The position numbers and the translations under genes were made by a program. 59,023 bases of DNA from an uncultured Collinsella sp. (GTDB lineage: Bacteria > Actinomycetota > Coriobacteriia > Coriobacteriales > Coriobacteriaceae), in the NCBI GenBank assembly GCA_902496275.1, contig CABVAC010000009.1, positions 1 through 59,023 on the forward strand. Direction: 5' to 3'. Shown one piece after another: positions 39,534 through 48,251 of the stretch; within the stretch, counting starts at the first letter, position 1; each line of letters starts with the position of its first letter. The notes under the pieces were generated by a model. It saw only the letters and a list, made by a program, of their open reading frames with translations, searched no databases and had not been told where the DNA came from.

Positions 39534-42341
39534 ATGGGATTCATGTCAAAGCTGCTGTCCTTTGGATCCGATAAGGACCTTAAGCGCTACTACAAGATCG
39601 TCGACCAGATCAACGGTCTTGAGCCCCAGTTTGAGAAGATGACCGAGGAGGAACTCCGCGCCCAGACCGATAAGTTCCGCGAGCGTTACGCCAACGGCGA
39701 GTCGCTCGACGACATGCTTCCCGAGGCCTTTGCCACCGTGCGCGAGGCTTCCAAGCGCATCACGGGCATGCGCCACTTTGACGTACAGCTCATCGGCGCC
39801 ATGGCGCTTCATGAGGGTCATATTGCCGAGATGAAGACCGGCGAGGGCAAGACGCTCGTCTCCACCTTGGCCGGCTACCTCAACGCTATCGCCGGCAAGG
39901 GCGTGCATGTCGTTACCGTCAACGATTACCTGGCAAAGCGCGACTCCGAGTGGATGGGCCGCATCTACAAGTACCTGGGCATGACCGTCGGTCTGCTCCA
40001 GAACAACATGCCGCTCGAGCTCAAGCGCCCGGCCTACCAGGCAGACGTCACTTACGGCACCAACTCCGAGTTCGGTTTCGACTACCTGCGCGACAACATG
40101 GTCACCCGTCCCGAGCAGCGCGTGCAGCGCGGTCACAACTACGCCATCGTCGACGAGGTCGACTCCATCCTGATCGATGAGGCCAGGACGCCGCTCATTA
40201 TCTCGGGCGCCGGCACTAAGTCCGCCAGCACCTACAAGGACTTCGCGCGCGCCGTGCGCGGCCTGGAGCGCGGTGAGGACGTGTCGCACGACATGCTCAC
40301 CGCCACCGAGGACGTTGAACCCACGGGCGACTACGTCATGGACGAGGCCAAGCACACCATCGCCGCCACCGAGCGCGGTCTTAAGAAGATCGAGCGCCGC
40401 CTGGGTATCGATGACATCTATGCCGATCTCTCCGGCCAGCTGGTCAACCACCTGCAGCAGGCGCTGAAGGCCCAGTACATGTTCCACCGTGATAAGCAGT
40501 ACGTGGTCACCAACGGCGAGGTCAAGATCGTCGACGAGTTCACCGGCCGCATTATGGAAGGCCGCCGTTACTCCGAGGGCCTGCACCAGGCCATTGAGGC
40601 CAAAGAGGGCGTGCTCGTACGCGAGGAGAACCAGACCCTGGCCACCATCACCCTGCAGAACTACTTCCGTCTGTATGACAAGCTCTCCGGCATGACCGGC
40701 ACGGCACTTACCGAGGATGCTGAGTTCCGCGAGATCTACAAGCTGCCCGTCGAGGTCATCCCCTCCAACAAGCCCGTGCAGCGCGTGGACCACGAGGACC
40801 TGGTGTACCGCACCATTCAGGCTAAATACAACGCCGTTGCCGACGACGTTGAGCGTCGTCACGCCAAGGGCCAACCGGTCCTGGTGGGCACCGTCTCCAT
40901 CGAGAGCTCCGAGAAGCTGTCCGCCGCCCTTACCAAGCGCGGCATCGCGCACGAGGTCCTCAACGCCAAGCATCACGAGCGCGAGGCTCATATCGTTGCC
41001 CAGGCCGGACGCTACGGCGCCGTGACCATCGCTACTAACATGGCCGGTCGTGGTACCGACATCCTGCTGGGCGGCAACCCCGACGAGCTGGTGCGCGAGC
41101 GCTTGGAGTACGAGGGCCTGACCATGGAGGACGTGACGCCCGAGCAGCTCGAGCAGTTTAACGCCGAGGCCAAGGAGACCTGCAAGGCCGAGCGCGAGCG
41201 CGTGCTTGCCGCCGGCGGCCTGACCGTTATTGGAACCGAGCGCCACGAGTCCCGTCGTATCGACAACCAGCTGCGCGGCCGCTCCGGTCGTCAGGGCGAT
41301 CCGGGCGAGACCCAGTTCTACCTGTCGCTCGAGGACGACCTCATGCGCCTGTTCGGCGGCGACAAGATGGACCGCGTCTCCAAGATGATGGTCACGGCCG
41401 ACATGGGCGACGACATGCCCATCCAGCACAAGATCATCTCCAAGGCCGTCGAGAGCGCCCAGCACAAGGTCGAGAGCATCAACTTCTCCATGCGTAAGAG
41501 CGTCCTTGAGTACGACGACGTCATGAACAAGCAGCGCCAGGTCATCTACGCCGAGCGCAATAAGATTCTGGACGGCAAGGACCTGACCGACCACATCACC
41601 GAGGTCATGCACGACACCGTGTACCGCTGCGTGCAGGAGTTCTGCACCAAGGACAGTCACGATGGCGAGCGCGACCTGGAGGGCCTGCGCAAGTGGGTTG
41701 TGGAGCTCACCGGCCACATCGATACGCCGAAGTTCCCCGACGAGGATTATGAGGCCCTGGCTGCCGATGTCCTGGCTTACGTAGAGAAGTGCTACAACAT
41801 GAAGGCCGAGCGCTTGGGCGAGGACCTGATGCGCGAGCTCAACACCCAGGTCATGCTGCGCGTCATCGATACCCGCTGGATGAACTACCTGCAGGAGATG
41901 GACTACCTCAAGACCGGCATCGGCCTGCGCGGCTTTGGCCAGCGCGACCCGCTGGTTGAGTACAAGACCGAGGCCTACGGCGCGTTCCAGATACTCGTCG
42001 ATACCATGTACGAGGATTATCTGCGTACGGTTCTGCGCATCGAGATCAAGGCTGCCCCGCGTGCCGTGGAGCACAAGGAGGAGCCCGCGCTCGAGGGTGC
42101 GCACTTCTCCGGTCCTGCCGAGGTCGATGGTGACAACGGCGGCTCGGTGCTGCGCAAGCAGGCGCAGGTGCAGGCCCGCATGGCTGTCCAGGGTGGTCCG
42201 GCTGCCGTCAACAACGGTGGCAAGGTGACCACCTATCGCAAGTCCGAGAGCGACGATCCGTACGTCAACGTGGGCCGCAACGACCCGTGCCCCTGCGGTA
42301 GCGGCAAGAAGTTTAAGTACTGCCACGGCAGGAATCGTTAA
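39534..42341 (+). CDS. secA: Protein translocase ATPase SecA
   Basis: A 935-residue motor protein. Walker A is in MKTGEGKTLVSTLAG (about residue 102), the DEAD-type motif in VDEVDSILIDEARTPL, GTNSEFGFDYLRDNM and NMAGRGTDILLGGNP follow, and the C-terminus ends in a SEC-C zinc motif, CPCGSGKKFKYCH. It drives proteins through the SecY channel. The ATG at 39534 has AAAGGAAAA upstream; ATG 39543 is a possible alternative. prfB starts on the last base of its stop codon. Confidence 0.95.
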   Translation: MGFMSKLLSFGSDKDLKRYYKIVDQINGLEPQFEKMTEEELRAQTDKFRERYANGESLDDMLPEAFATVREASKRITGMRHFDVQLIGAMALHEGHIAEMKTGEGKTLVSTLAGYLNAIAGKGVHVVTVNDYLAKRDSEWMGRIYKYLGMTVGLLQNNMPLELKRPAYQADVTYGTNSEFGFDYLRDNMVTRPEQRVQRGHNYAIVDEVDSILIDEARTPLIISGAGTKSASTYKDFARAVRGLERGEDVSHDMLTATEDVEPTGDYVMDEAKHTIAATERGLKKIERRLGIDDIYADLSGQLVNHLQQALKAQYMFHRDKQYVVTNGEVKIVDEFTGRIMEGRRYSEGLHQAIEAKEGVLVREENQTLATITLQNYFRLYDKLSGMTGTALTEDAEFREIYKLPVEVIPSNKPVQRVDHEDLVYRTIQAKYNAVADDVERRHAKGQPVLVGTVSIESSEKLSAALTKRGIAHEVLNAKHHEREAHIVAQAGRYGAVTIATNMAGRGTDILLGGNPDELVRERLEYEGLTMEDVTPEQLEQFNAEAKETCKAERERVLAAGGLTVIGTERHESRRIDNQLRGRSGRQGDPGETQFYLSLEDDLMRLFGGDKMDRVSKMMVTADMGDDMPIQHKIISKAVESAQHKVESINFSMRKSVLEYDDVMNKQRQVIYAERNKILDGKDLTDHITEVMHDTVYRCVQEFCTKDSHDGERDLEGLRKWVVELTGHIDTPKFPDEDYEALAADVLAYVEKCYNMKAERLGEDLMRELNTQVMLRVIDTRWMNYLQEMDYLKTGIGLRGFGQRDPLVEYKTEAYGAFQILVDTMYEDYLRTVLRIEIKAAPRAVEHKEEPALEGAHFSGPAEVDGDNGGSVLRKQAQVQARMAVQGGPAAVNNGGKVTTYRKSESDDPYVNVGRNDPCPCGSGKKFKYCHGRNR

Positions 42342-43489
42342 TGGCTGAGGCTTTAGAGGTAACGCCCGCCGAGCTGGACGCGTTTGCGGACCGGCTCGGT
42401 GAGGTCGAGTCGTATCTCCACCTGGACGAGAAGCGTACCCGCGTGTTCGAGCTCGAGGCCAAAAGTGTTGCCCCTGGCTTTTGGGATGACGCCGACGCCG
42501 CCCGTGCCACCATGGAGGAGATCGCGCGCACCAAGGAAGATATCGCTGCCGTGGACACCGCGCGCGGCGAGCTTTCCGATGCCCGCGCCGCGCTGGAGCT
42601 TGCCGAGGAGATGGGGGATGACCCCGACGCCGCCGCCCTTCGCGAGGAGGCTGCAGCCACGGCTGAGCGCCTGGCCCGTGCCATCGATGAGCTTGAGCTT
42701 TCGAGCTGGTTTACCGGTGAGTTCGATCACGGCGATGCCATTGTGACCATCAAGCCCGGACAGGGTGGTCTGGAGGCCCAGGACTGGACCTTCATGCTCT
42801 TTAAGATGTACATGAAGTACTGCCAGCGTCGCGGCTGGAAGGTCACCATCAACGACTGTCCCGCGGCCGAGGTCATCGGCATTGACCGTGCGACCTTTAC
42901 CGTCGAGGGCAAGGACGCATTTGGCATGCTGCGCGCCGAGGCCGGCGTCCACCGCCTCGTTCGCATTAGCCCCACCGACGACAAGAAGCGCCGCCAGACC
43001 ACGTTTGCCGGCGTCGAGGTCATCCCCGTGCTACCCGATGATATCGACATCGAGATCAGTCCCGATGACATCCGCGTGGACGTGTACCACGCGAGCGGCC
43101 CGGGCGGTCAGGGCGTCAACACCACCGACTCCGCCGTGCGCGTGACGCATTTTCCCAGCGGCATTGTGGTCACCTGCCAAAACGAGCGCAGCCAGATTCA
43201 GAACAAGGCCGCGTGCATGCAGATCCTCAAGGCTCGCCTGTACGAGATTGAGCTCGAGAAGCGCGCCGAGGCGCTCGATGAGATCCGCGGACCCAAGACC
43301 ACGATTGGTTTTGGCAACCAGATTCGCAGCTACGTGCTCTACCCGTACCAGATGGTCAAGGACTTACGCACGGGCGTGGAGACCAGCAATGTCGAGGCCG
43401 TCCTTGACGATGGCGACCTGGACCCGTTTGTTATTGGCTACCATCGCTGGGCTACCGGCAACGCCGATGCAGAAGGCTCGGAGGTCTAA
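42341..43489 (+). CDS. prfB: Peptide chain release factor 2
   Basis: A 382-residue class I release factor with GGQ in SGPGGQGVNTTDSAV. The domain order (helical N-domain, codon-recognition domain, GGQ domain) is complete. Two features stand out. The N-terminal frame is continuous through the position where many prfB genes have an internal TGA frameshift site (here YLHLDEKRTR), so no programmed frameshift is used. The stop-codon recognition tripeptide SPF of typical RF2 reads SPT (in RLVRISPTDDKK). The gene overlaps secA by one base. It should read UAA and UGA. Confidence 0.92.
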   Translation: MAEALEVTPAELDAFADRLGEVESYLHLDEKRTRVFELEAKSVAPGFWDDADAARATMEEIARTKEDIAAVDTARGELSDARAALELAEEMGDDPDAAALREEAAATAERLARAIDELELSSWFTGEFDHGDAIVTIKPGQGGLEAQDWTFMLFKMYMKYCQRRGWKVTINDCPAAEVIGIDRATFTVEGKDAFGMLRAEAGVHRLVRISPTDDKKRRQTTFAGVEVIPVLPDDIDIEISPDDIRVDVYHASGPGGQGVNTTDSAVRVTHFPSGIVVTCQNERSQIQNKAACMQILKARLYEIELEKRAEALDEIRGPKTTIGFGNQIRSYVLYPYQMVKDLRTGVETSNVEAVLDDGDLDPFVIGYHRWATGNADAEGSEV

Positions 43490-43613
43490 AACATCGGGTG
43501 GCTTCAAGCCGATGCCAAGCCCAACGGTTGGACGGGTTTGTATCCAGAATAAACCCTGCGCAGGGGTGGTTTTTGTCCGGCGAATCGGTAGAATCGAATA
43601 CAAGAAGAAGTTC

Positions 43614-43642
43614 AAAGCGCATCCGTTTGGGTGCGCTTTTTT
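43614..43642 (+). terminator. Terminator between prfB and the YitT gene
   Basis: AAAGCGCA and TGCGCTTTTTT form the stem with a TCCGTTTGGG loop, the same loop as in the rpmE terminator. It ends 13 bases before the next ATG. Confidence 0.8.
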
Positions 43643-43654
43643 GAGGGAGGCAGC

Positions 43655-44545
43655 ATGGCATATCGTCTGGACATCAAGCGCATTCTTTCGATGAACTTCT
43701 TTCACGACCTGCCCCAGATCATGTTGGGGTGTGCCTTGGCCGCCATCGCGACCGACTTGTTTTTGATTCCCAACGGTCTTGCCGCCGGTGGCGTTACGGG
43801 CCTTGCCACCATTATCCAGGCGGTCGGCGCGGCGCGCGGCCTATCGCTTCCCGTTGGTATTCAGACGATCGTGATGAACGCCTTGCTGTTGTTGGTCGTT
43901 ATGCGCGAGGGCGGCATGTTCTACGTGGTGCAGACCGCGACGGGCTTTGTGCTGCTGGGCTTCTTTACCGATCTGTTTGCCCCGTTTGTAGCACCTCTGG
44001 CGGATGCGGACCTGATGCTCCCTGCCATGTGGGGCGGCATTATTACGGGCATCGGTTACGGCATGGTGTTGCGCGCCGGCGCCAACACCGGCGGCTCGGA
44101 CACGATTGGCCAAATCATCTCGCGTAACACCTCGCTGCCGGTGGGCTCGACCGTCATGGCGATCGATGTTGCCGTATGCGCGCTATCGGCTCCGGTCTTT
44201 TCAATCGAAAACGCACTGTATGCAGGCCTTTCGATGGTCATTAGCGGCTACGTGATCGATGCCGTGGTCGATGGTGGCAACAAACGCCGTATGGTACTCA
44301 TCATCTCGGACAAGTTCCCTGATATCGCTGCCGATATCATGTATGGCCTGGGTCGTGGTTGTACCAAGTTTAAGGCGACTGGCATGTATTCGGGTGCCGA
44401 GAAGCCAGTGGTTATGGTCATCGTGAGCCGTCGAGAGCTCAATACCCTCAAGACGATCGTGCGCGAGCGCGATCCTCATGCCATCGTGACGGTTGCCGAC
44501 GTTACGGAAGCCTTCGGCGAGGGATTCAAGGACATTAGCGCGTAG
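43655..44545 (+). CDS. YitT-family membrane protein
   Basis: A 296-residue protein with five or six membrane helices in the first 200 residues. Marker stretches are IATDLFLIPNGLAAGGVTGL, MWGGIITGIGYGMVLRAGAN and the conserved TGGSDTIGQII. A cytoplasmic DUF2179-type C-domain follows (MVLIISDKFPDIAADIMYGL, then FKATGMYSGAEKPVVMVIVS). The function of the family is not established; transport or sensing is suspected. GAGGGAGG precedes the ATG. The 207-bp gap after it contains a weak hairpin AACCG/CGGTT and nothing else I can name. Confidence 0.88.
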   Translation: MAYRLDIKRILSMNFFHDLPQIMLGCALAAIATDLFLIPNGLAAGGVTGLATIIQAVGAARGLSLPVGIQTIVMNALLLLVVMREGGMFYVVQTATGFVLLGFFTDLFAPFVAPLADADLMLPAMWGGIITGIGYGMVLRAGANTGGSDTIGQIISRNTSLPVGSTVMAIDVAVCALSAPVFSIENALYAGLSMVISGYVIDAVVDGGNKRRMVLIISDKFPDIAADIMYGLGRGCTKFKATGMYSGAEKPVVMVIVSRRELNTLKTIVRERDPHAIVTVADVTEAFGEGFKDISA

Positions 44546-44752
44546 GGTCGATCGCGTTCCATCCAAAAGACGTTCACATTGATAAACCGTTTCATCAGCG
44601 GTTCTGCCTGCTAAATTGTTCAAATAATGATAAAAACTCTGGTAAAGCCATCAGTTTCCAGCATAATGAATGACGTACGTGCATTGCGGCTGTGTTGGGA
44701 TTACCTTCGGTGCCGTGCGCATTTTGTCTAATGAGGATGAAAGGAAGGCACA

Positions 44753-45583
44753 ATGAGCGACGAAGAGCTCAAAAAGGTTGCCAACGAGGTAAGGAAGGGC
44801 ATCGTCACCGGCGTGCACGCTGCCAAGTCCGGCCATCCGGGCGGTTCGCTCGGCGCTGCCGACATCATGACCTATCTGTACTTTGAGGAAATGAACGTCG
44901 ACCCGGCCGATCCCCGCAAGGCCGACCGCGATCGCTTTGTGCTCTCCAAGGGCCATTGCGCTCCGGGCCTGTACGCCGTGCTCGCCGAGCGTGGGTTCTT
45001 CCCCAAGGAGGATCTCGAGACGCTGCGCCATATCGGCAGCCACCTGCAAGGTCATCCCAACATGAACGACACCCCGGGCGTCGATATGTCCACCGGCTCG
45101 CTCGGCCAGGGCATCTCCGCCGCCGTGGGCATGGCGGTTGCCGCCAAGCACTGGGGCGATACTTACCGCACGTACGCCCTGCTGGGTGATGGCGAGAGCG
45201 AGGAGGGCCAGGTCTGGGAGGCAGCCATGTTTGCCGGCAACCAGCAGCTCGATAACCTCTGCGTGATCGTCGACCACAACGGCCTGCAGATCGACGGCCC
45301 CGTCGAGGAGGTCAACGACCCCATGCCGCTCGCCGACAAGTTCCGCGCCTTTAAGTTCCACGTGGTGGAGCTTGCCGACGGCAACGATTTCGATCAGATC
45401 CGCGCCGCCTTTGCCGAGGCCCGCGCCACCAAGGGTCAGCCGACCGCCATCATCGCCGAGACCATGAAGGGCAAGGGCGTTTCCTTTATGGAGAACCAGG
45501 TTGGTTGGCACGGCAAGGCCCCCAACGATGAACAGTTTGAGCAGGCCATGGCAGAGCTCACGGCCGCCGGAGAGGAGCTCTAG
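44753..45583 (+). CDS. Transketolase, N-terminal subunit
   Basis: A 276-residue protein holding the thiamine-diphosphate (PP) half of transketolase: AAKSGHPGGSLGAADIMTYL, the GDGESEEGQVWEAAMFAGNQ ThDP motif (about residue 145), and VDHNGLQIDG. The second half is encoded separately two bases after its stop. Split transketolases are common in Gram-positive anaerobes and archaea. Together they move two-carbon units in the non-oxidative pentose phosphate pathway. GGAAGGCAC precedes the ATG. Confidence 0.95.
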   Translation: MSDEELKKVANEVRKGIVTGVHAAKSGHPGGSLGAADIMTYLYFEEMNVDPADPRKADRDRFVLSKGHCAPGLYAVLAERGFFPKEDLETLRHIGSHLQGHPNMNDTPGVDMSTGSLGQGISAAVGMAVAAKHWGDTYRTYALLGDGESEEGQVWEAAMFAGNQQLDNLCVIVDHNGLQIDGPVEEVNDPMPLADKFRAFKFHVVELADGNDFDQIRAAFAEARATKGQPTAIIAETMKGKGVSFMENQVGWHGKAPNDEQFEQAMAELTAAGEEL

Positions 45584-45584
45584 G

Positions 45585-46526
45585 ATGGCAGACGTCAAAA
45601 AAATCGCCACGCGCGTAAGCTACGGCGAGGCCCTCGTCGAGCTCGCCAACGAGCACGATGACTTTGTGGTCCTCGACGCCGACCTGGCCGCCGCCACGCA
45701 GACCGGCAAGTTCAAGGCCGCCTGCCCCGACCGCTTCTTCGACGTGGGTATCGCCGAGAGCAACCTGATGGGCGTCGCCGCCGGTATCGCGACCACCGGC
45801 CGCGTTGCCTTCGCGAGCACCTTTGCCATGTTCGCAGCCGGCCGCGCTTTTGAGCAGGTCCGTAACTCCATCGGCTACCCGCACCTCAACGTTAAGATTG
45901 GTGCCACGCACGCCGGTATCTCGGTGGGCGAGGATGGTGCCACGCACCAGTGCTGCGAGGATATCGCCCTCATGCGCGTCATCCCCGGCATGACTGTGAT
46001 CGTTCCTGCCGACGACGTCGAGGCCCGCGCCGTGACGCGCGCCGCCTACGAGTGCGACGGTCCGGTGTACATGCGCTTCGCTCGTTTGGCCTCGCCGGTT
46101 ATCAACGACCCCGAGACCTACAACTTCGAGTTGGGTAAGGGCATTGTCATGCGCGAGGGCGCCGACGTCACCATCATCGCCTGCGGCCTGATGGTCGGCG
46201 AGGCTCTCGAGGCCGCCGAGCAGCTCGCTGCCGAGGGCATCGACGCCGAGGTCATCAACATGCACACCATCAAGCCCATCGATGCCGACCTGATCGTCAA
46301 GAGCGCCACCAAGACCGGCCACGTCGTGACCGTCGAGGAGCATTCTGTAATCGGTGGCCTGGGCAGCGCCGTTGCCGACGTCCTGTGCGAGCAGTGCCCG
46401 ACGCCCCTCAAGAAGATCGGCGTCAACGACACCTTTGGCGAGTCCGGCCCGGGTGCCGAGCTCTTGCACAAGTATGGCCTGGACGCCGCCAACATCGTGG
46501 CGACCACCAAGGAGTTCTTGGCATAA
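45585..46526 (+). CDS. Transketolase, C-terminal subunit
   Basis: A 313-residue protein with the pyrimidine-binding (Pyr) and C-terminal domains: GIAESNLMGVAAGIATTGRV with the catalytic Glu, STFAMFAAGRAFEQVRNSIG, ATHAGISVGEDGATHQCCED, and VVTVEEHSVIGGLG. It starts two bases after the N-terminal subunit stop, its ribosome site GAGGAG lying in that gene's end, so the two are made together. Confidence 0.95.
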   Translation: MADVKKIATRVSYGEALVELANEHDDFVVLDADLAAATQTGKFKAACPDRFFDVGIAESNLMGVAAGIATTGRVAFASTFAMFAAGRAFEQVRNSIGYPHLNVKIGATHAGISVGEDGATHQCCEDIALMRVIPGMTVIVPADDVEARAVTRAAYECDGPVYMRFARLASPVINDPETYNFELGKGIVMREGADVTIIACGLMVGEALEAAEQLAAEGIDAEVINMHTIKPIDADLIVKSATKTGHVVTVEEHSVIGGLGSAVADVLCEQCPTPLKKIGVNDTFGESGPGAELLHKYGLDAANIVATTKEFLA

Positions 46527-46574
46527 GGCAAGGCGGATCTCAAGGACTGCTTCGCCAGAACTATGGAAACCCGG

Positions 46575-46606
46575 CAGGGGCGCTCTCTTGGAGAGCGCCC
46601 CTGTTT
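46575..46606 (+). terminator. Terminator after transketolase
   Basis: AGGGGCGCTCTC and GAGAGCGCCCCT form a perfect 12-bp stem with a TTG loop, followed by GTTTC. The 67-bp palindrome begins two bases later. Confidence 0.85.
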
Positions 46607-46607
46607 C

Positions 46608-46674
46608 AGTTGCGGTGAAATAGGGACTGATTAGACCTTTTAACTGGTAAAACAGTCCCTATTTCACCGCAACT
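46608..46674. repeat. 67-bp near-perfect palindrome, copy 3
   Basis: The arms match those at 10915 and 13702 (AGTTGCGGTGAAATAGGGAC at left) with a different centre (TTTTAACTGGTAAAA). It is exactly 67 bp. The gap 46527-47030 (504 bp) holds this, the preceding terminator and the 123-nt hairpin, and no gene. Confidence 0.85.
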
Positions 46675-46803
46675 CATGAAGACGCCCCTCAAGCACGGTC
46701 CCATCAGGAAAAAGGGCATATATCGACAAAGCGCAATTCAGACCCTTCCAGCTTTGTATATGCAGCACCTCAAGATAAACGCGGCGACCCCTTAGTTATC
46801 GCA

Positions 46804-46926
46804 GGCCGGGCACAGGGTTACTCTCCAAATCTTTCCGCAGGACGGAGGAGCCCCCGCCGCGCGAAGCGCGCAGCGGGGGCTCCGACATGTCCGAGGACGA
46901 TTTGGAGAGTAACCCTGTGTCCGGCC
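46804..46926. other. 123-nt hairpin with symmetric 16/16 internal loop
   Basis: The outer stem of 27 bp (46804-46830/46900-46926) begins GGCCGGGCACAGGG and has one G-T pair. The internal loop has 16 bases on each side: CTTTCCGCAGGACGGA and GACATGTCCGAGGACG; GGAC of one side can pair with GTCC of the other. The inner stem GGAGCCCCCGC plus CGCGC closes a GAA loop with a two-base bulge. There is no T-run. It is located 105 bases before ftsE. It may be an RNA, a REP-like unit, or a site read as cruciform DNA. Confidence 0.6.
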
Positions 46927-47030
46927 GACGGGATCCCTAACCACGCCATGCTTCTTATGTGCAGCAAAGCTAATGCTGCTAAAATACAAAGCGCTCATGT
47001 AGTTTAAACGCACGACGATAAGGAGCACCA

Positions 47031-48251
47031 GTGGGTAACCACTTCCGTACCTCCGGTGCGGGCGATGATGCCCCCAAGACGCAGGCAGGCGTCCAGGGCA
47101 GTCGTTTCGCCACTCCGGATTCAGAGGGCCAGCCTGTTGCTCAGGCCCCCGCTCAGCCGGCAGATCAGGCACAGCCGGCATCCGATCCCTTTGCCTACAA
47201 TCCAACCAGCGATGTCGCGCTTTCCGGCACGGCGGGTTTTGAGCCCGTTCAGGCCGTGACCGCTCGCGTGGAGCAGCCTCAGGCTGGTGCCGCCACGCCG
47301 CAGCCTACCATGGCCGGCATTCCCGACCCCTTGGCCCCTGCGACGCCGGCTCCTCAGCCTGCGCAGTCCGGTCTCTTTGCCGCTATTCCCGACCCCACGC
47401 AGCCTGCTGCCCCGGTGGTCGAGAGCGATCAGGCAGCCGAGGTCGCAAGCCTCGATAACGCGCTCAACAACCCCGATTTTACGTCGGTGTTTGCGCCCAT
47501 CGATCCGCAGGCCAGCCGCAAGAAGATGGCCAAGCAGGCCGGTGTCGAGCCCGTCATCCTTATGGAGCATGTCACCAAGATCTATCCGGCACAGCCCAAC
47601 AAGCCTGCACTCGACGACATCAACATCGAGATCTATCCGGGCGAGTTCGTCTTCCTGGTCGGTCACTCCGGCTCGGGTAAGACCACGCTGCTGTCGACGC
47701 TCAACCGTGACGTCAAGCCGACGAGCGGTCGCATCCTGGTTGCCGGTCAGGACCTCATGAAGATCAAGAACCGCAAGGTTCCGTTCCTGCGCCGCCAGAT
47801 TGGCGCCGTGTTCCAGGACTTTAAGCTTCTGCCGCAAAAGACCGCCTACGAAAACGTGGCGTTTGCCCTGCAGTGCATCGGCAAGCCCAAGGGCGTCATT
47901 CGCAGCCAGGTGCCCGAGGTGCTGCGTCTGGTCGGCCTGGCCGATCAGATGGACTCGCTGCCCGACCAGCTTTCCGGTGGCGAGCAGCAGCGCGTTGCCG
48001 TCGCCCGCGCTATGGTCAACCGTCCGCCGCTGCTGATCTGCGACGAGCCGACGGGCAACCTCGACCCGGCGATCTCGCTGGGCATCATGAAGCTGCTCGA
48101 GCGTATTAACCGCACTGGCACCACCGTGATCGTCGCCACGCACGACCGCGAGATGGTCGATAGCATGCACCGTCGCGTGATCGCCCTTGAGGGCGGCCAC
48201 GTTATCCGCGACCAGGAGAGGGGAGGTTACGGCAACTATGGCACCAACTAA
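47031..48251 (+). CDS. ftsE: Cell-division ATPase FtsE with long disordered N-terminus
   Basis: The last 235 residues are a normal FtsE: VTKIYPAQPNKPALDDINIE, Walker A GHSGSGKTTL, the Q-loop VFQDFKLLPQKTAYENV, LSGGEQQRVAVARAMV and Walker B LLICDEPTGNLDP. Before them lie about 170 residues rich in Pro, Ala and Gln, without predicted fold. The GTG at 47031 follows AAGGAG, while the ATG at 47526 that would give a normal-length protein has no ribosome site. With FtsX it controls peptidoglycan hydrolases at the septum. It overlaps ftsX by 14 bases. Confidence 0.92.
   Translation: MGNHFRTSGAGDDAPKTQAGVQGSRFATPDSEGQPVAQAPAQPADQAQPASDPFAYNPTSDVALSGTAGFEPVQAVTARVEQPQAGAATPQPTMAGIPDPLAPATPAPQPAQSGLFAAIPDPTQPAAPVVESDQAAEVASLDNALNNPDFTSVFAPIDPQASRKKMAKQAGVEPVILMEHVTKIYPAQPNKPALDDINIEIYPGEFVFLVGHSGSGKTTLLSTLNRDVKPTSGRILVAGQDLMKIKNRKVPFLRRQIGAVFQDFKLLPQKTAYENVAFALQCIGKPKGVIRSQVPEVLRLVGLADQMDSLPDQLSGGEQQRVAVARAMVNRPPLLICDEPTGNLDPAISLGIMKLLERINRTGTTVIVATHDREMVDSMHRRVIALEGGHVIRDQERGGYGNYGTN

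Noticed and set aside
39546..42326. Very long open frame on the minus strand across secA (over 900 codons)
   Set aside because: It is the antisense shadow of a highly biased GC-rich gene. Its protein is Val/Leu/Gly/His-rich with no recognisable domain, while SecA on the plus strand is complete.
42341..42500. Programmed frameshift at the start of prfB
   Set aside because: No in-frame TGA or slippery CTTTGAC-like site is present; the frame runs on continuously from the ATG.
44753..46526. Transketolase gene broken by a mutation
   Set aside because: The N and C halves each have a start, a ribosome site and full domains; split transketolase is a normal form in many bacteria.
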